This document shows, in pieces, positions 36,701-51,700 of a DNA stretch of 64,000 bases. This DNA is from Formicarius rufipectus (Eukaryota > Chordata > Aves > Passeriformes > Formicariidae), in contig VXAU01000197.1 in NCBI GenBank assembly GCA_013399695.1, positions 2,705,738-2,769,737 of the forward strand, in the 5' to 3' direction. The notes below the pieces were generated by a model. That model worked only from the letters and a program-made list of their open reading frames with translations, was not told where the DNA came from and did not search any database. Each line of letters starts with the position of its first letter. The first letter of the stretch is position 1. A program made the position numbers and the translations under genes.

Positions 36701-39700
36701 CTCTGCCCACAGCCAGCACAGCTGCTTCCCACTCCCTGCACTCCAGGAACACACACAGAGGTCTGAGAACATGCCTGTAAAATGGAGAGCTCTGTCCTGC
36801 CTATATCACACTGCTTTTGATCTCCACAATCCTCCTACAGAGCCTGCAGAGCAATCCCTTGGACCTTCCCTACATATTTAACACTAGAAATCTGATAGTG
36901 GGGGGGAAAAATCCTCCTCTCTTTATCCTGCCAGCTATTACAGAACAATTCACCCATGTACAGACAGACCTTCCTGTTATGGAAAGAAAAGATAAGCAAA
37001 TTCAGAACTGTATCCACACGTGCCTGCTGCAAGGCTTGCATCACCATTCGTTTTCCCTGGAATGAGTAGTTTTGTTAGAGTCATTCCAGTTCTCTCACAA
37101 GGTCCCCTCCAGTCTATTTTGGATCTGTGATTATTGATTTAAACCTGGCTGGAACTGAGATTTTTCTATTTTTGTCTATTTGCTGCAGACAGCTTTTCAT
37201 TAATCAGGAGGAAGATATGCAGGCAGACTTTCCTACTATCATCTGAAACTGCAGTTAAAACTCAGCTGCATGAAGCACTCCTTCAGATACAGCCTCTGTT
37301 AATCACTGGTCTTATTTAAATCCCTTTGAACTCCGCAAATTCACACTGTAATGCTGTGAGCTCCAACTCTGAAGGTCCTGACACCCTAAACAGACTTTGA
37401 TCTATGCAGAACCATGAGGTTTGGCTCTGACAAACCCTCTCTAACCTCCATATCGCTGTTGGGGCATTTTTTCAGTGTCAGCCATGTAGGACAGCTTGAA
37501 AGCAAGACGCCTGCTTCCATCTATCCTCCACACACCCAGGCACTCCCAGTTTGAAATTAAAAAGGGTGCAAACGCTTGGCTCATCATGTTTTCAGTTGAG
37601 TCTGAATGTGGGGAATGTTACCATGAATTGTAGGCCCCCACCCAAATCCAGAAATTGCCGGATTGTAATTGTAATATAAATAAGTCTGTTTTCATAATTG
37701 TCCTCTCCAACTTGTTCCAGCAACAAAACAGTCATCCTGCACTTGTGTAACCAATGCCAACTGGTTTTCAAATGGGAGAGCTGGGAGCCAGAAAGGCAGG
37801 CCTGTGCTCCAGCTGTGTAGATCTCAACATTAGATCCTACACTTGCAAAAAATCAATTCTGACACACCATCCTACCAGGGGCTCCATTGTCCTAAAAATA
37901 TCTGACCCTCAAGCTTTACAGAAAAGCTTTATTTGGAATCCGAACTCTACACACAATGGAAAGATGCACTTTTCTGATTATCTGGATGCAATTAAAACCA
38001 GTCATCAAAAAAGTTCTTTAATTGCAGTCTCTGCCAAGGCAATGGTTTGAGTGCAAACTCTGAAAGGACTTGCCCAAATAAGTTGCTTTTCTGAGTTTAA
38101 AAATTTGCACCATAAAATAATCATTCCTATGCAGAAGTCATGGTGATTTTTTGCCAGTTTTCACCTATTTGATGTACAATAAGATTATGAAGATGATAAA
38201 AGTCACGTTAAGCCAGACACTGAACAGACCTGTGCACTTCTGAACCGTAACAGCTCACCTTTCATGCTCTCTTGGTGCAAAGGAGGCAGCAGCTCACCAC
38301 TCATTAAAGGCAGCAGCAGAAAAACCTCCAAAATACCCTGCACGGGTACCAATTACAATGTGTTTACTGAGAGCAGACTTGCACAAGCATCTAATTATTC
38401 CTTCTCAAGTGTTATTACTGGAACACACGGCCCCACACCACATGCTGATCAGTCCTGGCTACAGACAGACAACATTCTGACTAGACACAGTATTTTAAAG
38501 ACTTTATTAATGAATTTTTACATATCTAAAGCACATGCTTAGTCAGGGGTACAAAACCCACAATACAAAATTAATTATAAATAAACAAACAAAAAATAAA
38601 GTATACATCTTCGTTAACAAAGCCCAAGGCCCTGAATCCACTCTCCAGGCTAAAGTCTGTGAGCAGAGCTCTGTGGTACACCCTGGGTTGCAGTAGACTT
38701 AAGTCCTTGCCTCGCTAAAGGAGAGAGATGAGAGGAGAGACACGAGAACAACCATCCCTTGAAGTAGCAGTGAAGATATGCTTGTCAGAAATGTTGTATT
38801 GAAAGAAAGAAATGTTGATTTTGCTGGAGCGTCTTGCAAAACACACAAATGTCTTTCAATGAGGGGGATCCCTCTGTCTTAGTGACTTCAAAATTATCCA
38901 CTTGAAGAATGATCCATATTTAAGGATCTCCGATCTTCCAGAATTATGTTACATTAAAAAAAAACCTCTTCACATTTCAATGAGATTGTGTACTAACACA
39001 CAGCCACACAGAATGAACAGTCCATGGCTCCTGCTTTAGTTTTGATCACTATGAGACCAGCTCTGGACCAGTCCTGACAGGGTTCAGGAGCCCAGGTGAT
39101 GTGCTGTCCTTGTCACCTGAGGGCAGTGGGGCTTGTAGGGCTACAGAGACCACCACGCTCTGCTCACACTGCAAAGTATTCTTATTTGAAAAGGAGGTCC
39201 ACACTTGAAAATTGTTTTGGGACCTGGATGGATGCACAGCTCCCTGCATCTGAGTGCAGGCACCTCTGAACTGGAAGGGTAAAGGCTGCACTGCAGGTCC
39301 CTGAGCTCAGCTGAGGTCCCAGTGTCTTCATCATAGCGTGGTTCCCACTCCAGGTATACAGATCATCCAACAGATTCTCCTAAGAGACACCTGCACACTC
39401 AGGTGTGAATGACTTACTCCTGCTTCCTCTGCAGTCAGTGGTAGCCAATTACCAGCTCTCAAAGAGAAGAAGATGAGGCACAATGTTCCTTCCCCCAGTT
39501 CTCCACTGGAAGCCTAAGGACTCTAATTCATCTGAGCAGGACCACCATGATTCAGATGTAGTCATATCTCTTCTCCTCTTTGGTATTTCCACCACTGGTG
39601 CTGCTGAGCCACACATTGAGATGAAGCAGAACAATAACCTTTTGGACTCTTAGCTCTGTGTGCAGACCCGGGGAGGCAGTCCCTGAGGACTGCAGCCTTG

Positions 39701-42700
39701 CCAAGACACCCAACTTCCCCTACAACTGTGCAAGGGTCAAGCAGCATTCCACACATCTCAGGTGAGTTTTTCTTATGGAGGTCACCATAACCCCAACCTT
39801 TGCTGACACACTGGCTCTTCTCTCACCTATTCAGAAATCAAAAGGACCATAGGCAGCCTTCCTCACCCAGGCTCTTCACGACACTACCCAGAGGCTCTAA
39901 TCCATCACTGCCATCTGGCAGCAGCAGAGACCTCACAGCAGACTACAGAACGATCTCCTTCCCTAGCAGATTTCTGTGCACAGCAACTCCAACATCTCCA
40001 GCAGCAGGGAGGGATTTCTCCCATGTTTTCAAAACCAGCAGAAGTCTTTCCTGCCTGAAGAGAATTCCAGGCTGAGGACATATGTCCGGAGGCGAGGAGC
40101 AGCAGGGCAGCAGAGAGGTCTGGAGTTCCCATTGGCCTTACCTGCCTTTTTCACTGGTTCTTGACCCCACGCCGTTAGCACTGGCGCAGCTGGGGGCAAG
40201 GGCTGAGCTACAGTCCCCTGCCCATAATGGCACCTCTGGTTCCTGCCCAGCAAATGTGCAGCACTTGGAAACTGGGGCCAGGTGAGGAGAACCCTCTCCC
40301 ACTTGCAGGGGGTTTTCTGCTCCCCTGGCCAGTGAAGCAATGGAATGGCTGGAGGTAGGAGATGAGTTGGTGCGCACGCAAGAACATCCTGAGGGGGTGA
40401 TCCTCTGCCCATGGGGGGATCAGACTTTGAAGGGCTCTTTCCACAGAGCAGCGGTGCAGCAGGTGCCAAGAGCTGGGCTGGCTTAGGAGCAGTCCCACAC
40501 TGGCAGAGTCCTTTCCTGTTGGCAGAGCTGCCCCGTTTTACAGGGCTCACCCCACAAGTCGCTGGTGCAGGTGGACACGGGGGCTTTGCTTTGCAAGCAC
40601 CCCTAAACCAGCAGCGTCTTTTCTTGCCCGCAGGACGGTCACCTGAGTACACAGTTAAAATGTGATCAGGAACATCTGAGAACTCCTGCTCTGGCAGCAG
40701 GAAAGCAAGAGACTCTCAGGAGTACCATCGACATCAGACAAGGGGTGTCCCCCCTTGGCACATATCCAAGAGGGACTCTGTGTTTGTGCTGGACATGTTT
40801 CCTCCAGAACTTCCAGACAGTGCATTGCGTACCCCAAATCAATTACTGATGATAATTCTTGGCTCGGGAGGGTCCTTCCAGAAGAAGACAACCATACACA
40901 ATTCCACTAAGCCAAGTCTCTTGGCCAGAGGACTATGATACCCCACACACCAGAAGGAATTCTGAATTCTTCTCCACTGAAAACAAACCTCTGAACCATA
41001 GCACATGTGTATGGAAATGGATTCAAAAGTTACAAATCAAAAGAGGGAAGAGAGAATTTTCAATGGAACTCTGTTTTGGCCAGAGTATTCAAATGTAACC
41101 CTTCCAAAACAACATTTATCAAGACCTTTTGAGGTAAAAGATGAAAAAAGATTTGGTAGCCAAAGCCATTTGGCACAGTCAACCTAAGGTGGCATCTGGC
41201 AAGCAGAGCCAAGAGTGCCAGTTTCCACCATTCACAATCCTGAATGGTCCTACAGATGAGGACAAAAAGCAAGACCGTGATGCATAATCCTGTTTACCTA
41301 CAAACAAACCCACTGGCTAAGCACTTCATACAAAGCAGTTGAATACTTTCCAAAGCTACATTTGCTTCTACTTTAGGTTTCTAAATAGCCCTCTAATAAT
41401 CCCTTTGAAGATAACTCAGTGAAATTAAGTACATTTTGATGGCAAAATCTGGACATGACACAATAACAAACACTGAATCCCTGCCCAAATAACTAAGGAA
41501 ACATAAAGCCGTATTTCTCTTTCCTTTTGAAGTAGCAGCAAAGGAAGTCAGGTCATGGTTCAAAAAGAGACGTAATTGAAAATGTAATACTTACATTTTT
41601 TCATAGAGGCACTTGCATCCAAGAATGGGTGATGGAAAAATTCATCTGAAAAAAAAAATCGAAAGCAATGACTCAGTGAAAGGAAATGACTGCAAGAAGT
41701 TTACTAAACAGTTAAAGCATAGCAAGTTACAGTGTTTTACAGTGATTTTTCCATGCAATCCAGTCAACCACGGAAGCTGACTGCAGCTGCATACAGTAGG
41801 GGTCAAGAATGCAGGCTGGGGACTGGATGCAGGACCTGCTCACAAGAGAAAGAATGGGAAATTATTTGGATCCCTGGCTGATCAGGGTGGTGAGTCACCC
41901 TAACTGCAGGGATCCAGGGGAACTGCATTTATCACACTGCACTGTCACTCACTGCACTGAAGAGAAACAATGAGCAAACATCTTCCATGACACGCAGACC
42001 CAAACCCAGCTCACACTGAGGTCAGAACTCCTCTTTCATACCAGGTGCATCTGCTGCTTCCCCTCCTCATTCTGCAGATCCAGGCAAAGAGAAGCTTCTG
42101 TCCTGGCTTGCAGGAGACTCTCTACATGTTTGCCTGTCCTCACAAGTAGCTACTTTTCCCTACTTCTTCATCTCTGATTCACTACAGCTCTGTGCCAGAG
42201 TCCTCTCCTACCACAATCAGCAACTCAGCCTTTTGGGAGTGTTAGTCATGGATCAACGCTGATTACTGAGCTAACTGCAGGCACTTCAACTTCTTTCCCA
42301 GCATGGATTTCCTGTTGCAACACCCAAGGTTTACAAACTTCTGCTTCTATAAACAGCTCCTCTTTGGCCAGTGAGTTTTCCAGAAAGTAGCAACCGAGTT
42401 TTCTGTTTGTCTGCTTTCTAATCTTAAACAATCCCTGTCTACCCAGCCCCTCCTTGCCACAGCCATGCCAGGGTCCTGCAGCCCGTGCCTCTGGCAGGGT
42501 AAGCTGCATCTCACAGATTACATGCTCTGTGTATAGAGAACATCCCCATCCTGCAGGAGCTGCTCAGCTGCTGGAGTTTCCTGCTGCTTCTTCAGACTGC
42601 TTGTCTAGAGGAGGGTACCATCCCTCACCCAAGCTGACTCAGCTGAGGGGGTGGAAATGATGGTTTCTTTCACTTTTCCCCCTCCCCACTCTAAACTACT

Positions 42701-45700
42701 TATTAGCTGTGCTTGCAAAGCAAAATTTAAATAATCCATCTTGTAATTACCACCAGGAAAAACTTACAACCTGAAACCCTCTTGGTTTTCCTCCAGATAA
42801 TCTTGAGATTGCAAAGAACATCAGTTCCTGGTTGAACAGCAGCTGAGACACACAACAAGTAAATGAAGTTTCAAGCTTATGTATTGCTGTTGTGTTACTC
42901 AACTAAAATCTGAGGCAGCTCTGGGGAAGGCTCTGGGCACATCTCCAGGCAGACTGCAGAGAGCTTCAGGGAACAAGGAGCAGCAGGAAATCCCCTCCTC
43001 TGGGGAGAGTGGCTTGGGAATCTTCCCTGACCCAGCAGCACACACAGATCTCCAATTTTTGCCTTACAGAGTGCAGGAGGGTACAGGAACAGTGAACAAA
43101 GGCACTGACCATCAGCCAAAACAGGCCTTTTGTAATCAGTGCAGGTGAAGAGAAGAGCCTCTGGTGAGCTTGGCAGTGGGAGAACACAGCACCTGCCTAC
43201 TGGGAGCCAGCTAAGGGAAGGGGAAGGTCTGGATGGGATCCAGAACTGTGGAACATGAACAGCTTGTGCACAGCTGGCCACACACAGCAGCTGAAAATGG
43301 GACAGGAGCTGGGCACAGAGAAGAAGTCCTCTCATTTACATATTGCTACTATCTTAGCAAAGGGCATCATCTGGAGGTGGATGCTGGGGAAGTGTATTGG
43401 ACTAAATAAATCATGGTTCTGGTACTTGCTTTCCTCTCAACTGACAGGAGATACTAGAATGTATCATGGGATGCCACACACCCATCAAGATCTGCCTTCT
43501 ATAAAGCACAAGGAGTGTCTCAACTATAGACTTCTGTACAGATTATTTTCTCACACACCCCTTAAAAACAATTACATTTTACAAGGATATGTCAATTTAT
43601 AGAGAAAAGGATCCTGCAGCAGCTAATAATCTCAGTGGAGGAAAATGTGATGTAAGTGTTGTCCTGAGAAAAACCAAAATCTATTATCTCAAATTTCTAA
43701 GTGTTAGACACTGACTCATACAGTCTACTCCCAAGAGGTACAAAAACAGCTTATGGGGGTCTAAAAACATTTGATATACTCAATTTCTGACCACAGGGAA
43801 TCAAGAACCTCGAAGATATCTTCTTTTTAAATGCACAGCAGCATGATAGAAGAGGTAGAAATCCACAGACAGATTAAAGATCTGCAGAGAATACTACTGC
43901 AAGGTGCTTCTATCAAAGTCATTCTGTCAGGAGCTTCAACAACTCCCTTTTTAAAAGGGTCACTATCTCACTTCTGCAACCAGTAACCAGTTCTTTACAT
44001 TCATCACTGGATAATTATGATCAGCCTCAGATAATCCACCCAGATGACTGTCCCCAGAAAGACTTTCCTGGCATCTCTAATCCAAAAGAATAACAGAGGG
44101 TGCAAAACAATCTCACTTCATCAGCTAGCACATGCTGCCCAGCAGGAAACAATCCACTTGAGCAGAGAAGCAACAACAAAAAAAAACAACCAAAAAACAG
44201 AGCCTAAAAGACAGAAACATCAAACTCTTTTACTCCAAGTCTGACTAAAAACCAATGTCCTGAAAACACTCGGGATGTGTTTGCCTTCAGATGACCTGGC
44301 CCTTTCAGGGGTTCTAGGAAAGGCTCCACCTCTGCCTTCTTTCCTCTGGGGCATGGCTTTACTAGGAGGATCTTCAGACCTTTTGGCTCAGCTAAAACAC
44401 ATCTGTAAGATGGTGCCAAAGTCAGAACTGGCTCACCATGAGTCTTCTCAATTTAGAAGGAATTACAGAAAAAAAAAAGAAAGGAAATCTTTCTGTCAGG
44501 CAAGTCAGGAGGCTGAGACACAGGCCCAGAGACTGCCAGCTTGAGTCTGATAAGAACCAGGGCTTCCTTCCACAGAAACCTGGAGAAGGAGGGAAGGGTC
44601 TGCAAGCAGCTACGGTCTCCTGGCTCAGAGATTATAAAAGCAGAAGCCAGGAGAGGGAACAAGCAACAAACACATGCTGAGGGTGTGCCAAATCTCTAGA
44701 TTTACAAAATTTTACTGACTGACCCTTCCCCCTTCCAGCACATATACTAAAATCCCCAAGACTATGCAAACCTCAAAGCACATGTGAAATTCCAACTGTC
44801 TGGATGTTTCCCCCCCAGCATCATCCAAAAGTACAGAGGTTTGTGCAGTGCCACAACACAAGACACACACAGACAGGCAGCAGAACTAAAACTGGAAGGA
44901 AGTCTTACCAAAGTCCATTCGGTCCTTATGATTACGCTGCAAAAGACCCAGCAGGAGCTGCCTCAGGTGGCTCGATGTCTCCCTGGGGATGCTAGGATAG
45001 AAAACAAAAGCAGAGTAAGACACTTGCAATCTACTTAAACTGCTTTTACATATTCAGGAAGGCAACTGGCCAAATGCAAACTCTCTGTGCCTGCTGGGCC
45101 AGGAGCACGAGGAGCTCACTGGAGGGAGGCTGAACACAAACGTCTCTATTTGCATCTCTGGCTTGCACTCCCCACTGTCATTGTTCAGGCTACAGCTGAT
45201 CTTGCTTTAGTGACCTCTCCCATGAGCACCTGCAGATCCTTTCCTCCCACAGTGGTGCCAGTGTCATCCCCCCTGGTTCTCAGCTATCCCCATTCAACAC
45301 ACAGTATTTCATACATAATAAATAAAATCTCTTCCACTTGCTCTAGTGGGAATAAGGAGGTCACAAAAATGAAGCAGTTTCCAAGGGGAGACTTCCAATT
45401 AAGGCACTGGTGATGAAATGTACCACCAATTACCACCATTTTATTAAGGCATTTATTTTTCAGTGCAGCCTATGTAAGGCTAGCAAGCAACCTTTGTCTA
45501 TTTGCTCCCTTGATATACAGCATTTATTAATCGAAGGCCACTAAGATCTGAGCAACTGACACCCAAGCAAGCTGAAACTCATGCAGCTATTACCCCACTG
45601 TTCAGCAGAGTCAGGAAAAAACTACTATTTTCAATGGCCTTTGCAGTACAAAAGAGCTGGTAAATCACTGTGCTCTCCCTCGCCCCACAAGCAGATGGTG

Positions 45701-48700
45701 AAAAGGTCAGGGCAGCTCCTCCTAACCCCAGGAGCTTGCAAGATGCATGGAATAAATTAATGGATTAAAGCAGAGAAAGAGGAGCTCAGCTCCTGCATAA
45801 CTGGATTCAGCTCTGCTGATTTCCCTCCATCACCAGAAGCAGTGCTGGGGGCTGCAGCAGCCCAGCCCTCAGCCAGAGCAGAGCTCTCCAAATCGGAGCG
45901 TGGGTGGTTCCTGCTCCTCTCAGCACTGACCCTGTTTATCATGGCTGTGCCCAGCATGGCCCCACGGGCTGCCAGGCTTTGCCCTCTCCCCTGCTGGGGT
46001 CAGCTGAGGTAATGGCACGCGTGCCCAGCACAGTAATTTTAGCTGCTCAGTATCTCACACGTGGCTCAGGCAGGGCTGCCCTTGGCTTGGTGGCATCACT
46101 CACTTCCCCGAGGCCAAGGCCAACTGATGCTGGGAGAAAGAACCCTGCCTACATCATCTCCACCCTGCCACAGACAGGGTAAAAAAGAGAAGCCAGCACA
46201 AAAATAATGGGGGGGGGGGAAAGGTAAAAAAGGTGCTAGCTAGCACTACCAGACTCCTGTTCAATGAAACAGGAGATGGGAGGCAAGGTATGTATTTATA
46301 GTTTTCAGCACTACCCAGTTATTTTACCAGGAAGCCCCAGGCCTTGCTGGGGCAGGAATTTGAACCCAGTGATTCCTAGAACAGAGAATGATGGCAAGCA
46401 CCCCTCATCCTTCTTTGTACTGGAGGAGTTGATTTTCCACCCCTGGTTTTGTGCCCCTTCTCAGGTCACCACAGCAGGAGGGCTAGCAGGGTGTAGTTAG
46501 ACTGGGGCTCAGTTTGAGCCTCTCATCAGAAAAAGTGTCCTCAGAAGCCCACTGTGTAATGGAATAACCCAAGACACCACAGCCAGCAGACTCCTGAAAA
46601 ATACATTAGTGCTGGAGACCTGCAGTCCTGCAGTGTTATCATCATTTATTTATCCATGACACACAAAGCTCTCATCCAAAATGAGTCCATTTCCCAACTA
46701 TGGCTTTAGCCTTGATATGGTTTCAAAGCCAAGAAACAGGCAGGTCAAGCCATGGACTTCAGATGGCACAATACAGCCAAAGATAGTGCACATAACAGCC
46801 TGTTTGCCTCCTCTTACCTCTCATCTCTGAAGCATCAACCTTTGCTACTCTATTTTCCAAGTATTCATTTTTCAAGGCCATGTTTTTAAACATCAACAAC
46901 AAATCTGCCTCCTTCCCCCATGACCTGGGATGTACTTTGCCGTGCAAGCCAGCATGATGAATGTTAGCTATTAAGAGCAGGACTATTAAAGTTGTGAGGC
47001 CTTTGGGCATCTGACACGGGCTCCCCTGAACGCTCAGAACAGCATCTCACCTGTCAGCAGCAGCTGTGCAGGAAGCACACTGGGGAGCATTTAATGAGCT
47101 TTTCTTCCCTAACCCACTCCCAAGCCAAAACACAGCACTTTCCATGGCCATGGCAGGGAGGTGGGTGCCAGCCTGCCTAGCCCCAAGGAGAGTGAAACCA
47201 AACCCTGGCACTGCTGCTGTCTGAGGAGGTGGTCTCTGGAGTAGTTTTGTGTTTCATCCTGTGCTGGCAGGGCTGTCTAGCAGTTTAATCATGTTTACTC
47301 AGGAATAGCACAGACTGCAGCCCATGTTAGAGACAAACTGACTTTGGAAAGCAGGGAATTGCCATTTACACAAAGGCCACTTCTGACTTCCACAGTGGAA
47401 AAAAAACCCCAGTGGGCTTGGATCTACATTTTGGTAGCTCAAAAGTGGAGACAAGTGGAAATGGTAAATGCAGACTGTGCAGAGGACTCAAAGAAGGACT
47501 AATCCTACAAGAACAGACATGCTCTCCTCTTACAGCAGAGTTTCATTTCTCCCCTTGCCTGCACCATGAGCCAAAGAACAGCAGGGCAGCAGCATTGACA
47601 CAAGGAAGTTGATTAGTTGGAGGGATAAATTTCCCTCTTAGTAAGAGGCACTGCCTCAAAGGTAAGCAGCCACGTTTTGGGCCATTCAGGGAAAACACAA
47701 GGTCTACTTTCTGCTCACAGACTATGTAGCTCGAACTATGTGGTGGCAATTTTGCTTCGAATTGTTCTCTTGGGGTGTTTTACTTCATCACACCTCTCAG
47801 TTCAATCCAAGAGAGTATGCAGATGTCCTAGAGTTAAACCTGGTAGAAATTTGTGCCTTCTCCCCAAATCAAAAAAGAAAGTACTTAAAGGGAAATTAAC
47901 TGCATTGCACATGTCATTGATAAGAGCTCCAGCTTCTTGACAGTTCCTTTTGGTTATTTCTTGGAGCTGTCTGAACTGATAAGGGAAAAGAAAAATCCAT
48001 ACACGGCAACCCAACGAACTTTCTGCAGATGTGGCTGCATGAGCAGCTTGGCCAACTCAAAGCTTCCTGTTTCAAAAAGGCCTTCTGATTTTTTGGATAT
48101 ATTATCTGGAACTTCAGTCCTAATCTGTCCCAGGCTGAGGTTTTCAGAGCACGCATGAGGTTCTGCTCTAAGAGCTCACAAAAGACCACAGCAACAAAAG
48201 CCAAATACCCTGACAAATCACAGCACTGAGCAGTGAGGTAACACATACTCTGCTGGGATGAAGTGAAGGCACTTCTCTTCCCCTTGGAAATGGCAGCAGT
48301 GTCCATTTTCAGCAAGGTTATAGTATTTCCCCCTACAGCAGGATGGACACATGCAGTTGCTGCCCTGACACGTGAGAAATGGGAATGTGATCTGTAGTCA
48401 GGTATTGCAGGTTACAGGAGGCACTGCACTTTGGCTGCTCCAGAATTGCCACGAGTTCTTCTCAAGGCTCTCGGCCTCAGGGAAGCCAAGTGTGGAACAG
48501 GACCACTGGCTGGCTCCTGAAATCACTGACAATCCTGAATTTTTGCAACGTAGGTGAGCAGCACAGAGAAAGACCACCAACTCTGGCTATGCCACTGCTG
48601 TCTGATTTTCTCTGGGCCACATCACTGTTGGTGCAAGGAATGGAGAAAGACAGGTGGCCAAATATTTCGGTCACCTCCCCAAGTGACAAGCCAGGAGTAT

Positions 48701-51700
48701 GCAAGGACAGGTGTAAACATGGGGTAAACAAGTGTCTACAAGCAGAGACACTGGAAAATGCTTACTTGGGCATCAGCATCTTGTTTTTCTCATAGAAGAG
48801 GCGCAGATCCTGTGGACTGCTGGCCTGTATGGGAGAGAGAAACCAGCACATGAAGCAGTTGACATTGAAGGAAAGGGATTAGCATTTCTATTTCACGGCA
48901 GCTCTGAAGAGCAGAGAGGCACTTTTCAATTGCTGCACCAGCACAGACAATGAGAACCTGCAGCTTGCTTTAGATTGAAAAGCCAGCTTTGTACCAAAGT
49001 GAAAATACAGTATTTCAGCCCACTGCCATTTTGTCCCTGACCTGGTTCTGTCCTGTTCTTCCCTTTCAAGGGTTGAGCTTCACTGAAGTGGGCTCTGATG
49101 CTCAGGTTTGAGTTGGCCTAATAGCTTCACCCAGGAGACTAAATAATTGCATACGTGAGGAGTCCCAAATGATGAATGGCAGATCCCGCTGAGAACATGG
49201 ATTAATGCTGCAGGGCATTTAGAACAGGGGCAGGGAGCCTGTTGATGGTAAGGGATCTGTGAAGAGACTAGGAACATGGGGAAACAGAACTGAATGAGGA
49301 TTTTCTGCTTTAATTCCATGAAGCCAGAAGGTCTCAAGCCACAGCTCCTGTTTTATTTGTTCAGTAATATACACAACTGCGTGGGATGTTGATGACAAGA
49401 TTGCAAATTCTGAGATGGGATTAAAAAACAGAGGGGGGGAATTGGCACAAGAGGTTTATCGCTGAGGTTAAAAATAAAATTACCAGCAGAGAAGCACAGA
49501 CCTGTGAAAAAATCTCCTAACACAATTTCTCCACTTGTTTTTATGCAATGAATAATACAGGTCAGTAAATTAACCCTGGTGTCTCAAGCTTTTCTGCTTA
49601 GGCAAAGTCTCTTTATTAAAGGCAGAGCAGGCTGGCTGGCATGACACAGACATGAAGACACACATAAACAGGGGAGGAAGATCATAGAGATTCATCTGCA
49701 ATCAATTATTGGTGCAGCAGAGCATGTAGGAAAGTGTGAATGAGGAGGCAACATGCAGCTTCTCCTGATGTTCAGGGCAGACTCTAAAAACCCTTGAGCC
49801 TTCCACCTACTTCTATTTCTAAATTAGAAGCATTTAAGGTCAATTAAGATGCTTAAAATGGCAAATCAGACAAGCCAATCTGCAGATGGCCATCAAAATA
49901 CCACTAGCAGAGCATGGTTGGAAAAGCAGCCAGGTAAGATGCTGTTTCAACATCACCTACTCCCTCTGGCTGAAGATGAAAATTTAGGATAACAGAGGTC
50001 AGTAAAAAATCCTTAAGAGAAACCAAAGGAGAGTCTCAAAAGTTGCTGATATCAACACACCTATGTAGTACTCATCAGGACAGGATTTTTTACATAGCCG
50101 TACCAACACAAGCTTCACAGCTCTCCTAGTGATCTGTACCAAAAAATGTTATTGGATTCCTCAAGGAAGGACATACACATTTCCTGTTGTCTTTTCTGCA
50201 ATAACATACCCTCTGCCATTCACAGACACAAACAGAAGGTGCAAAAATACTTTCTCTACAATCCATCAAAATGATTGCTTTTTCACAAAGCACTTTGTTA
50301 CAGAGATGCCAAACTGCATAAAAATTTGCAATTGCTTCCACTCCATTTGGTTTGGTTCAGGAAAACTCCATTGTAGACCTTTCCCCTTGCAGATCTTGGT
50401 CTGTCTTTTTTGGCAAACTTTAAGGAGGCAAACATACACACTGCACCAAACAGCCTGGCCACACTGCCCTGTGTGATGAAGAACATGCCTGACAGACATA
50501 AGGTACAAGGAGGAGCAGAACTCCACCACAAGGAGGGAAGGGCTCAGTCACATCACAAACACACAAGTCTTGGCTCTTTGTTCTGGTCATTTCCTGTGGC
50601 AACAATTTGATTGTATTTGTGGAACAATGAAGCTCTGATCTACTTCAAACACTGTTTTGTCAGAAATTTTCCTAGCAATAAAGACAGAGTGTATTAAAAG
50701 CAGCACTTAACTGAAGTCCAGCTCATTTGAGAGGGTTTCTATGCACTGGCTTGGACAAAACCAAAAGCCTCAATGAAGTTCTCCTTCTCTTTGTACAAAT
50801 TCAAGAGATGTCCCTGTAGGGATGCTGTTCCTCCACATTCTGCTGTTCCCACTTGCTCCTACCCACCCAGACCACTCTCCTTCACCAGAGCTGTTCCCTA
50901 AAGCCCATGACAGGCTGGTCTCTGATACAGATGCTGGGGAGAAGAGAGTCATTTTACTGAGTGCCCAACACAGACAACCCTGGGTCACCATTAATTTGGT
51001 CAAAACAACTGCATCTTCACACAACTCTGTAATTAATCAAATGAGTCACACACTTCTGCTCCTGGCAGTGGGCTCCCAGGCTCGCAGTAACATGCCCACT
51101 GCTCTCCTGCTGTTACCATGCATTTCATAAAGCACTAGGACTTTCAACAACTTTGCTCACCTCTCCTTTCAGTAAACAGTGCCTCTCTGAGAACCATGGA
51201 AAAAAATACATGAACATCTGTAATACAGTAAAAATGCCATTTGAATTCCTTCCTTTAGGAAGCTAAGCATTTAAATTGAAATCTACCTTCCAGGCAGACA
51301 CACTCTACTCAAGAAAAACACCAGAAAAAGCACCTTTTAAGCACATAACAACTAGACCATTCAAGGTACACAGAGCCAGCTGCTACCTGCAGGACAGCAT
51401 CCATCTGTCAGAACCAGGGATGCAGAATGGACAGCTCAGCTTTCCCCAAGAACAGGAGACACACCAGCCGGTCAATGCACACCCTCAGTCCCCCTCTCGT
51501 GTTACTATGGAGCAGCTGCATTGGTGTAACTGGTGCTGTTTTTGTCTGTCCTTTCTATATATAGAGACAATTGGACAAATTCAATCATGCCAGGCTGTTA
51601 CTTCGTCCCCAGCAGCAGTGGAAATATGTTGAGCCAACAAAGGCATTCAGCATTAACACTGCCAAATCCCATTCGGTGCTGGCTGCCTGCAAGTGAATTG

